A stretch of DNA of 64,000 nt, from assembly GCF_008629655.1 (NCBI RefSeq), contig NZ_VWSG01000007.1, positions 1 through 64,000 of the forward strand, written 5' to 3'. This document shows positions 1 through 7,951 of the stretch, piece after piece. The position numbers and the translations under genes were made by a program. Origin of the DNA: Paenimyroides baculatum. Its GTDB lineage: Bacteria; Bacteroidota; Bacteroidia; Flavobacteriales; Flavobacteriaceae. Every line of letters begins with the position of its first letter. Position 1 is the stretch's first letter. The notes under the pieces were generated by a model. The model did not search any database. It saw only the letters and a program-made list of their open reading frames with translations, and was not told the origin of the DNA.

Positions 1-95
1 CACCAAATACTTAATCGAATTTTATGTTAGCTTCTATGATGATTTTTCCAGATTTTGTTTTGAAACTAAATGTAAGGGGAACGCCCAAAAACAAA

Positions 96-125
96 AAAAT
101 CCCGCTAGTGAACTAACGGGATTTG
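96..125 (-). terminator. Intrinsic terminator of rpsA
   Basis: A hairpin with arms AATCCCG/CGGGATT, extended by TAGT/ACTA around one mismatch, lies 20 bases past the rpsA stop codon. On the minus strand it is followed by a run of T. The sequence from 1 to 95 holds no gene I can support. Confidence 0.8.
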
Positions 126-144
126 ATTTACTGGAGAAAACTAA

Positions 145-1911
145 TTAGTTTTTACCTTCCATTTTAGCTTTTAATTCTGCTAAAGCGTCGATATCACCTA
201 AAGTTGTTTTTTCGTTTGATGAATTGTTAGAAGAAACTTTTTCTTCTGATGCTCTTACATTCTTCTCTTCCTCTTCGCGGAAAGTAGCAGTATGTGAAGC
301 TACAACTCTTTTGAATTCTTTGTTGAATTCGATAACTTTGAAATCAGCTGTATCGCCTTTTTTCAATTTTTTACCGTCTTCTTTCTCTAAATGACGTGTT
401 GGGATGAACGCAACTACATCTTCTTCGAAGTTTACAGTAGCACCTTTATCGTTTAAGTCTGCAATTGTACCGTTTTGTACTGTACCTACACCGTAAGCTG
501 CTTCGTGAGCATCCCATGGATTGTCTGTAGTTTGTTTGTGACCTAATGATAATTTACGACCTTCAACATCTAATTCTAACACTACAACATCTAACTTGTC
601 ACCTACGTTAACAAATTCTGATGGGTGTTTGATTTTTTTAGTCCAAGATAAATCAGAAATATAAACTAAACCGTCGATACCTTCTTCTAATTCAACAAAA
701 ACACCAAAGTTTGTAAAGTTACGAACTGTACCTGTATGTTTAGAACCTACTGGGTATTTAGATGTAATGTCTGTCCAAGGATCGTTTGATAATTGTTTGA
801 TACCTAATGACATTTTACGATCGTCGCGATCTAATGTTAAGATAACTGCTTCTACTTCATCACCGATTTTTACGAAATCTTGAGCTGAACGTAAATGCGT
901 TGACCATGACATTTCTGAAACGTGGATTAAACCTTCTACACCTTCTGCAACTTCGATGAATGCACCGTAATCAGCCAAAACAACTACTTTACCTTTTACT
1001 TTGTCACCAACGTTTAAGTTAGCATCTAAAGCATCCCATGGATGAGCGTTTAATTGTTTTAAACCTAATTGGATACGTGTTTTTTCGTCATCAAAATCAA
1101 GGATTACAACGTTTAATTTTTGGTCTAATTCTAATACTTCAGATGGGTGGTTGATACGAGACCAAGATAAGTCTGTAATGTGGATTAATCCGTCAACACC
1201 ACCTAAATCAATGAATACACCGTATGAAGTAATGTTTTTAACAACACCTTCTAATACTTGACCTTTTTCTAACTGACCGATGATTTCTTTTTTCTGAACT
1301 TCGATATCAGCTTCGATTAATGCTTTGTGAGAAACTACTACGTTTTTGAATTCGTGGTTGATTTTAACAACTTTAAATTCCATAGTTTTGTTTACGTATT
1401 GATCGTAATCGCGGATTGGTTTCACATCGATTTGAGATCCTGGCAAGAAAGCTTCGATACCGAATACATCAACGATCATACCACCTTTAGTTCTACATTT
1501 AACAAAACCGTTAACGATTTCGCCTGTATCATGAGCTGCGATAACACGATCCCAAGCTTTGATTGTACGAGCTTTACGGTGAGATAATACTAATTGTCCG
1601 TTTTTATCTTCGCGAACGTCGATTAAAACCTCTACTTTATCACCAACTTTTAAGTGAGGATTGTAACGGAACTCATTTAAAGAAATAACACCTTCAGATT
1701 TAGCGTTGATGTCAACGATTGCATCTCTGTCTGTGATTCTTACTACTACACCTTCTACAACTTCTTCTTCACCAGTTGAGATAAAAGTTTTTTCTACTAA
1801 ATCTTCGAATTCTTGTAAGTTTTGAGCGTCTACTGCATCAATACCGTTTTCATAACTTTCCCAGTTGAAAGTATCTAAGAATTCTTTTGCGTTTTGTGTT
1901 TGTTCAGACAT
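145..1911 (-). CDS. rpsA: 30S ribosomal protein S1
   Basis: This is ribosomal protein S1, which binds mRNA on the small subunit and helps initiation on leaders with weak Shine-Dalgarno sequences, as is usual in Bacteroidota. The 588-residue protein has six S1 (OB-fold) repeats at about residues 50-113, 130-196, 216-286, 301-373, 388-460 and 475-541. The middle repeats carry the typical 'GVFIDLGGVDGLIH' and 'LSW' signatures. A charged tail rich in Glu, Lys and Ser follows the last repeat. The length fits the Bacteroidota form. The ATG at 1911 is the natural start, and a leader of about 120 bases separates it from the nearest -7 box. The gene appears monocistronic, with its own terminator. Confidence 0.97.
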   Translation of the reverse strand: MSEQTQNAKEFLDTFNWESYENGIDAVDAQNLQEFEDLVEKTFISTGEEEVVEGVVVRITDRDAIVDINAKSEGVISLNEFRYNPHLKVGDKVEVLIDVREDKNGQLVLSHRKARTIKAWDRVIAAHDTGEIVNGFVKCRTKGGMIVDVFGIEAFLPGSQIDVKPIRDYDQYVNKTMEFKVVKINHEFKNVVVSHKALIEADIEVQKKEIIGQLEKGQVLEGVVKNITSYGVFIDLGGVDGLIHITDLSWSRINHPSEVLELDQKLNVVILDFDDEKTRIQLGLKQLNAHPWDALDANLNVGDKVKGKVVVLADYGAFIEVAEGVEGLIHVSEMSWSTHLRSAQDFVKIGDEVEAVILTLDRDDRKMSLGIKQLSNDPWTDITSKYPVGSKHTGTVRNFTNFGVFVELEEGIDGLVYISDLSWTKKIKHPSEFVNVGDKLDVVVLELDVEGRKLSLGHKQTTDNPWDAHEAAYGVGTVQNGTIADLNDKGATVNFEEDVVAFIPTRHLEKEDGKKLKKGDTADFKVIEFNKEFKRVVASHTATFREEEEKNVRASEEKVSSNNSSNEKTTLGDIDALAELKAKMEGKN

Positions 1912-2032
1912 GTCTGATAATAAATTTGTATTCTGTTTATTTAAGGATTGTAACGAAGTTTTAAACAGAAGTTGTTATTGATTTATGTTTCAACCTTTTA
2001 GCCATTCCTTTATCTTCTACTAAAAAGTGGTG

Positions 2033-2040
2033 CAAATTTA
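2033..2040 (-). promoter_or_regulatory. Putative -7 box for rpsA
   Basis: On the minus strand this reads TAAATTTG, a match to the Bacteroidota -7 consensus TAnnTTTG. It would give rpsA a leader of about 115 bases. No clear -33 TTG was found at the usual spacing, so the call is tentative. Confidence 0.35.
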
Positions 2041-2072
2041 CGTTGTTTTTTTTTATCTTCCTAAAAATCAAT

Positions 2073-2103
2073 AAAAAAAAGTCTGAATATTAATTCAGAC
2101 TTT
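2073..2103 (-). terminator. Terminator of the tlpA-DUF6029 operon
   Basis: A ten-base-pair stem, AAAGTCTGAA/TTCAGACTTT, starts just after the DUF6029 stop codon. On the minus strand it is followed by a T-run, giving an ordinary intrinsic terminator. Confidence 0.8.
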
Positions 2104-2110
2104 AAGTTAT

Positions 2111-3772
2111 TTAGAAATTTGTTGTTAGGTTTAAAGTAAATCCTGTAGCCTCTGGCACCATTCTACAAACACCGCCTACACAGATTAAACCTCCGCGTTG
2201 ACGCCCGTAACTTGCAGCAACACGAGTTGCACCTTTAGTAAAACTTCCTCCAACGCTGTAATAATGTAACTGCATATCAGGGTCATCATTTCCATAATTA
2301 TAGATATCATGCACAAAAAACGAAAATTTACTATTTGGCATATACTCTAATGTACCACCTGCCCAATTTTTACGATCTCCATCTGCCCATTGATGCTGTA
2401 ATTCTAAACGAACCGAACTAGTTGGTTTGAAAAAATACAAACCTTCTGCAACAGCAACATTTGAATGAATCTGCCCGTATGTTTCTTCAACATATTCTCT
2501 GTTGTAATACTGATTAAGATACATAAAAATTGAACTGAATTTTTCAGACCATTTTCTTCTGTATTCAACAGCAAAATCGCGATAATATTTTTGACCAAAA
2601 TCTGCAAAACCTGTAGATTTAAGATTACCATCTGGCTGTTCTTCTGTTTTTAAACCAGCCCAATATGATCCATTCACAATTAAATTTGCACCATATTTAC
2701 CACCTAAAAAAGTTTCTTTTTTCAGTTCATAAAACACATCAAACTGCCCGCCAATTTCACCAATTTTATGAATATTCATATAACCATATTTAGGTTGAGA
2801 CTGATAAACAAAGATATTTTGTAAAGCAAAATCGTATTGTTTTGTTAATGCTGGAACATAATTTATCATACCTACATTAAATGCATTTCCTGTTAACTCC
2901 CGGTTTGAGAAGAATGACATATTTTCCATTCTACGTAAATTAACATTTGCTGCAAAACCTTCAACGGTATAACCCATATTAACTAAAAAGGCATTTCCGT
3001 AACCTGATCTTTCAGGAAAAATTGTGCCTAGATTTTCAACAAGAACGTCTTCTGTTTTATAAACGTATTCACCGCCAATTGAGAATTTTTCACCAACGTA
3101 ATCCAATCTTGTAGACATTACGTTTGTGTTTGGGTCAACTGTTGGATACTCAACAGATATGTCTTCGCGACGTCCAACAAACGAAGCTCCAAATTTCAGC
3201 AGATAATTATCTTTTTCTAAAATATTTGTGATATCAACTTCTGCATTGGCGCCGTAAATAATTCCATCTGATAAATCAAAACCTAAACCAACACGTTGTT
3301 TACCACCTAATAATGTTAAATTGGTTGAAGGATGCATACGTACTTTAAAACGCCCCCCAAAAATAGCATTGTTAATACCTAATGCCCTATCTTCCCAAGA
3401 ACGCAAGGCTAAACCGCTACCAAATTGCTCGTAAAAGTGTCCTAATGTAATATCTACACCTTTATCGTAGTTATTGTATCGGGCATAAACAGTTCCTATA
3501 CCCATTCCCTCTAATTCGGGATTGTAATTTAAAAGTGCTTTTGGAAGATAGCCTTCAGCTTGCATTCCTACTTCGAAATAATTTTTAAGATAATCTATCT
3601 TTATATAGTTATTTGAACGGAATGGATCCTCTTTTGCGCTTTCATCTAATTTAATTTTATCGTCTTCTGTGTAGTATTGAGAATTAGATTCGATCCCCAC
3701 ATTAACTTGAGCTTTACCTTGGTAAGACAACAGTACTATTAAGCCTGCTGCAATTAAATATTTAGATTTCAT
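2111..3772 (-). CDS. DUF6029-type outer membrane beta-barrel protein
   Basis: This 553-residue protein begins with a Sec signal peptide (about residues 1-21, ending in GKAQ). Long stretches of alternating hydrophobic and polar residues and a C-terminal aromatic end (LNLTTNF) are typical of an outer membrane beta-barrel. I recognise it as resembling the Bacteroidota DUF6029 family, whose function is not established. Its ATG overlaps the stop codon of the upstream thioredoxin gene by one base (TAATG), so the two are probably translationally coupled. The pairing suggests a shared envelope role in redox or protein folding, but that is inference. Two cysteines close together near the C terminus (CVGGVC) could be a substrate for the thioredoxin partner. 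Confidence 0.75.
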   Translation of the reverse strand: MKSKYLIAAGLIVLLSYQGKAQVNVGIESNSQYYTEDDKIKLDESAKEDPFRSNNYIKIDYLKNYFEVGMQAEGYLPKALLNYNPELEGMGIGTVYARYNNYDKGVDITLGHFYEQFGSGLALRSWEDRALGINNAIFGGRFKVRMHPSTNLTLLGGKQRVGLGFDLSDGIIYGANAEVDITNILEKDNYLLKFGASFVGRREDISVEYPTVDPNTNVMSTRLDYVGEKFSIGGEYVYKTEDVLVENLGTIFPERSGYGNAFLVNMGYTVEGFAANVNLRRMENMSFFSNRELTGNAFNVGMINYVPALTKQYDFALQNIFVYQSQPKYGYMNIHKIGEIGGQFDVFYELKKETFLGGKYGANLIVNGSYWAGLKTEEQPDGNLKSTGFADFGQKYYRDFAVEYRRKWSEKFSSIFMYLNQYYNREYVEETYGQIHSNVAVAEGLYFFKPTSSVRLELQHQWADGDRKNWAGGTLEYMPNSKFSFFVHDIYNYGNDDPDMQLHYYSVGGSFTKGATRVAASYGRQRGGLICVGGVCRMVPEATGFTLNLTTNF

Positions 3773-4260
3773 TACGATTTACCAATAGCTTTTTTAACTT
3801 GTTTGTAGATTTCGTTTTCGATACCTGGCGTATAACTAGAATGTGAATAAACCACTTTTCCTTTATAAATCACCATAGTATAAGGAACATTACCTACATT
3901 TAAAGCACGCTTTAATTCTTGGTTTTCATCTAAGACCACGGTATATTTCCATGATTTACCTTTAACCTGCGGTTTAACTCTTGCTTTTGTTCTAGCATCA
4001 TCAATAGAGACCGCTACTAGTTCTACACCAGTTTCTTTTTGCCAAGAGGCATAAACTTCATTAATAGCAGTAAGTTCTTTTACACACGGACCACACCAAG
4101 TTGCCCAAAAACTTACAATTATTGGTTTATCAGAATTATTATACTTAGACATGTTAATAGATTTACCGTCTAAATCCTTTAACGTTACATTAGGTAACTT
4201 TTGTGCGTAACTAGCAAAGCTTAATAATAGAAACGCAACAAACACTTGAATTTTTAACAT
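3772..4260 (-). CDS. TlpA-family thioredoxin-like protein
   Basis: This is a periplasmic disulfide-handling protein of the TlpA/ResA type. The 162-residue product has a signal peptide (residues 1-19, ending SYAQ), then a thioredoxin fold with the active site WCGPC (Cys56 and Cys59). The cis-proline segment lies near NVPYTMV. Such proteins keep envelope cysteines reduced, for example during cytochrome c or protein maturation. The stop codon overlaps the start of the DUF6029 barrel gene, so the pair forms an operon. The exact substrate cannot be read from the sequence, and the downstream barrel with its CVGGVC motif is one candidate. Confidence 0.9.
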   Translation of the reverse strand: MLKIQVFVAFLLLSFASYAQKLPNVTLKDLDGKSINMSKYNNSDKPIIVSFWATWCGPCVKELTAINEVYASWQKETGVELVAVSIDDARTKARVKPQVKGKSWKYTVVLDENQELKRALNVGNVPYTMVIYKGKVVYSHSSYTPGIENEIYKQVKKAIGKS

Positions 4261-4380
4261 ATTAGTTATTTAAATAAATTGGAAAAACAAATTTATAAAA
4301 CTTTTTAACAACTTTTTTTTTTATTCTCAAAAAATTTACGTTTACTTTGTTTTAAATTAACAAACAATTAAGCTGACTTT

Positions 4381-5214
4381 ATGAAAAAATTACTTTTTTT
4401 AAGTACGATTGCCTTGGGCGGATTAGTGATGGGATGTTCATCATCTGATGATTCTCCTAAAGAAGAAGAAAATCAATCACAAAAAATGAAAGTTGTGGTT
4501 GCTGTATTAAATGCAAATGGTGATGCTATTAACGTACAACAAGCGGATGCAAATACAACAAAAGACTATGTTATGGTTGGAAATAAATTTCAACACAGAG
4601 TTCTAATTGAAGATTTTACTGGTGCTTGGTGCGGATGGTGTCCACGCGTAACTTTTTCTATTGAAGAATTAGAAAAAAACAATGGAGATAAAATTGTTCC
4701 TGTTGCACTACACAACGGTGACAAGTTTGCTTTTTCTCCACATGAAAGAACATTATCTACTGCTTTATGGGAGAAATTTGGAATTCCTTCAAACCAAAGA
4801 GGCTATCCATTTGCTGTGTTAAACAGATCTGCCGAATGGGAAGCTGCTAGTGGTAATGCTATGAAAACTGCTCAAGCTTTAGCTTTGGCAAAAACTGATT
4901 CTGAAGTAGGTATTAAAATCGCATCTAGTTTAACTGAGACAAGTGGTAAAATTAATGTTTCTTTTAAATTTGCAGATGGTATTGCGAAAGATTTAAAATA
5001 TGTTGTTTATGTGCTTCAGGATGGAGTGGTTTTAACACAATCTAACTACACTACTAATTTTGGTGGAAAAGGTAACAAACCTGATTTTGTACACAATGCT
5101 ATTGCAAAAGCTTTGAATGGGGACGTTATGGGTACTGCAATTCCTTCTGACAAAATTGTTGTAGGTCAGGAATATACTCCAGCAGAAATTAATGTTTCTT
5201 ATAAAAACTTTTAA
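4381..5214 (+). CDS. Omp28-related thioredoxin-fold lipoprotein
   Basis: This 277-residue lipoprotein has a signal peptide with a lipobox ending in Gly18-Cys19, followed by an acidic Ser/Asp/Glu-rich tether typical of surface-exposed Bacteroidota lipoproteins. A thioredoxin-like domain follows with the motif WCGWC (Cys84 and Cys87), and its context resembles the Omp28-related outer membrane family. The domain probably acts on disulfides at the cell surface. The gene has its own terminator and lies just upstream of a MACPF lipoprotein in the same orientation, so they could be functionally linked. The terminator argues for separate transcripts or only partial read-through. Confidence 0.82.
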   Translation: MKKLLFLSTIALGGLVMGCSSSDDSPKEEENQSQKMKVVVAVLNANGDAINVQQADANTTKDYVMVGNKFQHRVLIEDFTGAWCGWCPRVTFSIEELEKNNGDKIVPVALHNGDKFAFSPHERTLSTALWEKFGIPSNQRGYPFAVLNRSAEWEAASGNAMKTAQALALAKTDSEVGIKIASSLTETSGKINVSFKFADGIAKDLKYVVYVLQDGVVLTQSNYTTNFGGKGNKPDFVHNAIAKALNGDVMGTAIPSDKIVVGQEYTPAEINVSYKNF

Positions 5215-5228
5215 TAAAAAGTTTTTTC

Positions 5229-5260
5229 AAAAAAAGCTGTTTCAAAAAAACAGCTTTTTA
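5229..5260 (+). terminator. Terminator of the Omp28-like gene
   Basis: The arms AAAAAGCTG/CAGCTTTTT enclose a short loop and are followed by a T-rich tract, 17 bases past the stop codon. Confidence 0.8.
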
Positions 5261-5310
5261 TATATATATTTTAACTTTTTAATAAAAAAATTACTGAATA
5301 AATTAAACTT

Positions 5311-6780
5311 ATGAAAACAAAAAATATTTTACTGTTAGGAATTTTATCTATACTATTTAGCTGTAGTCCAGAAGAAGTACAAGAAGATAATAACACAATG
5401 AATTCCGAAATGGAAGCTGTGACAGACTCTGGTTATCAAACTTACAGTTCTGGAGATGGACTCTGGGATGTACTTGGATATGGATATGACGTTAAAGGTG
5501 ATTTTGCTGATCCAACTTACGCCAAAGCCAATATATTAAAATTAAATTTACTAGAGAATGAGAATAGACTTACTTCACATACGCTTACAGTAAGTGAATC
5601 ATCAGTAATAGCAAATTACAATGCCACAGAATACAAAAAAGATGTATCTACCAAAGTTAACCTTGGCGGCAGTGGTTTCTTTAAATTATTTGATGCCTCA
5701 TTATCAGGGAAATTTGATAAAGGAGTAGTTGCTAATGGCGCATACTCCTTTGGAAGTAGTGATTATTTAATTTTAAGAAAGAAATTTTCTATTGATATAG
5801 ACCCCTTAGATTTAACTCAATATCTAACAACTAACTTCAGAGAAGATGCTGATCAATTAACGCCACAAGCCTTTACAAATATTTATGGTACGCACTTAAT
5901 TAAGACTGCTTATTTAGGAGCTAAATTAAGTGTTTCATATACAGGAAGTTCTACTCTTAATTCTTCTGCAAAGAAAACGGAAGCTGGTTTAACGGTTTCT
6001 TTTTTATCTGGTAAGATTTTTGGATTAAATGTTGGCGCAGGATATGACTCATCATATAATTATGCAAATAAATTCGCGAATAGCCAAGTATATTGTAAAT
6101 CTATTGGAGGTTCTTACCCTATTGCAATAGGACCTCTTGACATTAGTAACCCAACAAATGTTCCAACAATGAATATTGATAATTGGTTGAATTCTATTAC
6201 TGATAGTAATTCCAGGTTAATAAATTTTGATAGTACAAGCCTTTTGGCTAATTATGAATTAGTATTAGACACTAAAATTTCAAACGAAATAAAAAATTAC
6301 ATTAAGACAGGAATTAATAGTTACGCATCAGACAATCTAACTGAATACACTAATTTTGGACAGAAAACTTTCGTACCAGGAGATATGGTTATGTATTACA
6401 AAGCCAATTTTGATAGAGTGATCTTAATGAAAACAAGAAGAGGTAGATGGATTGAAGTAGCAGATGTGAGTAATTATAACAGCACTACAGGCTCCTACAC
6501 CACCTCTTTAAAAAATAATTTATTGATTTTTCCAACAACCTTACCATTATTGCAAGCAAGCTTTACTAATGAAAATTTTGAAATCGTTAAACAAAATTCT
6601 TACATAAGTTTAGTAATCAATCAAGAAAATGGTAAAAAGTATATGGTATATCAGAATGGATATGATAAAAGAGCCTACCTGATAAAGAATGATTTGACTG
6701 CACAAAAATATAAACTTATTTATGGCTTACCAACTACATCTATTTCAAATTTGGATAATTTTATTATCAAAGTTCTTTAA
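5311..6780 (+). CDS. MACPF-domain (perforin-like) lipoprotein
   Basis: This 489-residue lipoprotein has a lipobox ending LFSC, with the lipidated Cys at 18, then an acidic tether. The N-terminal region GYGYDVKGDFADP resembles that of other Bacteroidota MACPF proteins. The MACPF signature YGTH is at residues 192-195, followed by the usual glycine-rich strand segment. MACPF proteins oligomerise into membrane pores. In Bacteroidales, secreted relatives (BSAPs) kill competing strains, and others may act in surface defence or attachment. Residues from about 345 to 489 form a C-terminal region I do not recognise. It would be the place for receptor or glycan binding. The gene is monocistronic, between two terminators. 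The family call is firm; the toxin role is inference. Confidence 0.85.
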   Translation: MKTKNILLLGILSILFSCSPEEVQEDNNTMNSEMEAVTDSGYQTYSSGDGLWDVLGYGYDVKGDFADPTYAKANILKLNLLENENRLTSHTLTVSESSVIANYNATEYKKDVSTKVNLGGSGFFKLFDASLSGKFDKGVVANGAYSFGSSDYLILRKKFSIDIDPLDLTQYLTTNFREDADQLTPQAFTNIYGTHLIKTAYLGAKLSVSYTGSSTLNSSAKKTEAGLTVSFLSGKIFGLNVGAGYDSSYNYANKFANSQVYCKSIGGSYPIAIGPLDISNPTNVPTMNIDNWLNSITDSNSRLINFDSTSLLANYELVLDTKISNEIKNYIKTGINSYASDNLTEYTNFGQKTFVPGDMVMYYKANFDRVILMKTRRGRWIEVADVSNYNSTTGSYTTSLKNNLLIFPTTLPLLQASFTNENFEIVKQNSYISLVINQENGKKYMVYQNGYDKRAYLIKNDLTAQKYKLIYGLPTTSISNLDNFIIKVL

Positions 6781-6822
6781 TTGCTTAATTGATATCAACA
6801 ATTACAAAATTAAGAATTTCTC

Positions 6823-6854
6823 AAAAAACTCAAACCTTTCGGTTTGAGTTTTTT
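6823..6854. terminator. Bidirectional terminator between the MACPF gene and dinB
   Basis: A perfect 14-base-pair stem (AAAAAACTCAAACC with GGTTTGAGTTTTTT) closes a TTTC loop. The A-rich and T-rich arms make it work for both converging genes. Confidence 0.9.
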
Positions 6855-6857
6855 ATT

Positions 6858-7940
6858 TCAAAACCTAAACTTCAGCTGCACGTATTCTGCTTTTTTCTGG
6901 TTGATGTTTAAATTACTTACCTGAATACCAATTAAGCGTACCGAAGCTTTTAAATTGCTTTGTTGTAACAGTTCCAAAGAAGTATCAAACAATAAATCAA
7001 AACTGCTCATGTAATACAGCAACGTTAAGCTTTTTGTCTGTAAATTAAAATCGCTGTATTTTATTTTAAGGGTGATTGTTTTGCCCGAAAGATTTCGTTT
7101 TTGCAATCGAGTTGAGACTTCTTCACAGATATCAATAAGCTTTTCTTTTAAAGGAATGATTGATGTAAAGTTTTCTTGAAACGTTCGTTCGGCTCCGATT
7201 GATTTTGGTAAACGATTTGGAACAACCGCCGAATTACTTATACCACGCGCCAACTGATAAAAATGAACACCCGAATTTCCGAAATGATGTTCTAAAAAAT
7301 CTAACGATTTTTGGCGTAAATCGGCACCCGTGAAAATACCCAGATGATACATTTTTTCACAGGTTTTTTTTCCAACACCAAAAAAGCGTTTAATTTCTAA
7401 CGAATCTAAAAACGGAATTATCTCGTCAGGTTTAATTGTTTTTTGTCCGTTTGGTTTGTTGTAATCGCTTGCTATTTTTGCAAGGAACTTATTGATTGAA
7501 ATTCCTGCTGAAGCTGTTAACCCTGTAGTTTGAAAGATTTTCAAGCGAATTTCTTCTGCCATTAATGTGGCACTTTTCAACCCTTTTTTATTAACGGTTA
7601 CATCTAAAAAAGCTTCGTCTAACGACAATGGTTCTACCAGATCGGTATATTCTAAAAAGATTTGTCTTATTTGGTTTGATACTTCTTTGTATCGACCAAA
7701 ACGAGGTTTTACAAAAATTAATTCCGGACATTTTTTTATTGCAAGCTTACCGCTCATCGCACTTCGAACTCCAAATTTTCTAGCTTCGTAACTGGCTGCC
7801 GATATCACGCCTCTTTCTTCAGATCCGCCCACGGCAAGTGGTTTACCTCTTAATTCAGGAAAATCTAATTGTTCTACCGAAGCGTAAAACGCATCCATAT
7901 CAACATGAATTATTTTGCGATGCGTCTGATTTATTTCCAT
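6858..7940 (-). CDS. dinB: DNA polymerase IV (Y-family translesion polymerase)
   Basis: This 360-residue protein is a Y-family polymerase that copies past DNA lesions. The catalytic acidic residues are visible: Asp14 in IHVDMDAFYASVEQ, and Asp108 and Glu109 in SLDEAFLDV. A helix-hairpin-helix segment around FFGVGKKT and the little-finger domain follow. The length is normal for DinB. The gene lies 11 bases downstream of the SpecificRecomb-type membrane protein gene on the same strand, so the two are probably cotranscribed. No LexA-like operator was seen next to it. Confidence 0.95.
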   Translation of the reverse strand: MEINQTHRKIIHVDMDAFYASVEQLDFPELRGKPLAVGGSEERGVISAASYEARKFGVRSAMSGKLAIKKCPELIFVKPRFGRYKEVSNQIRQIFLEYTDLVEPLSLDEAFLDVTVNKKGLKSATLMAEEIRLKIFQTTGLTASAGISINKFLAKIASDYNKPNGQKTIKPDEIIPFLDSLEIKRFFGVGKKTCEKMYHLGIFTGADLRQKSLDFLEHHFGNSGVHFYQLARGISNSAVVPNRLPKSIGAERTFQENFTSIIPLKEKLIDICEEVSTRLQKRNLSGKTITLKIKYSDFNLQTKSLTLLYYMSSFDLLFDTSLELLQQSNLKASVRLIGIQVSNLNINQKKAEYVQLKFRF

Positions 7941-7951
7941 TACAATCTACA

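Noticed and set aside
11..95. Short minus-strand frame ending near base 11
   Set aside because: It would have to start inside the rpsA terminator with no proper start codon. It may be chance or the remnant of a gene.
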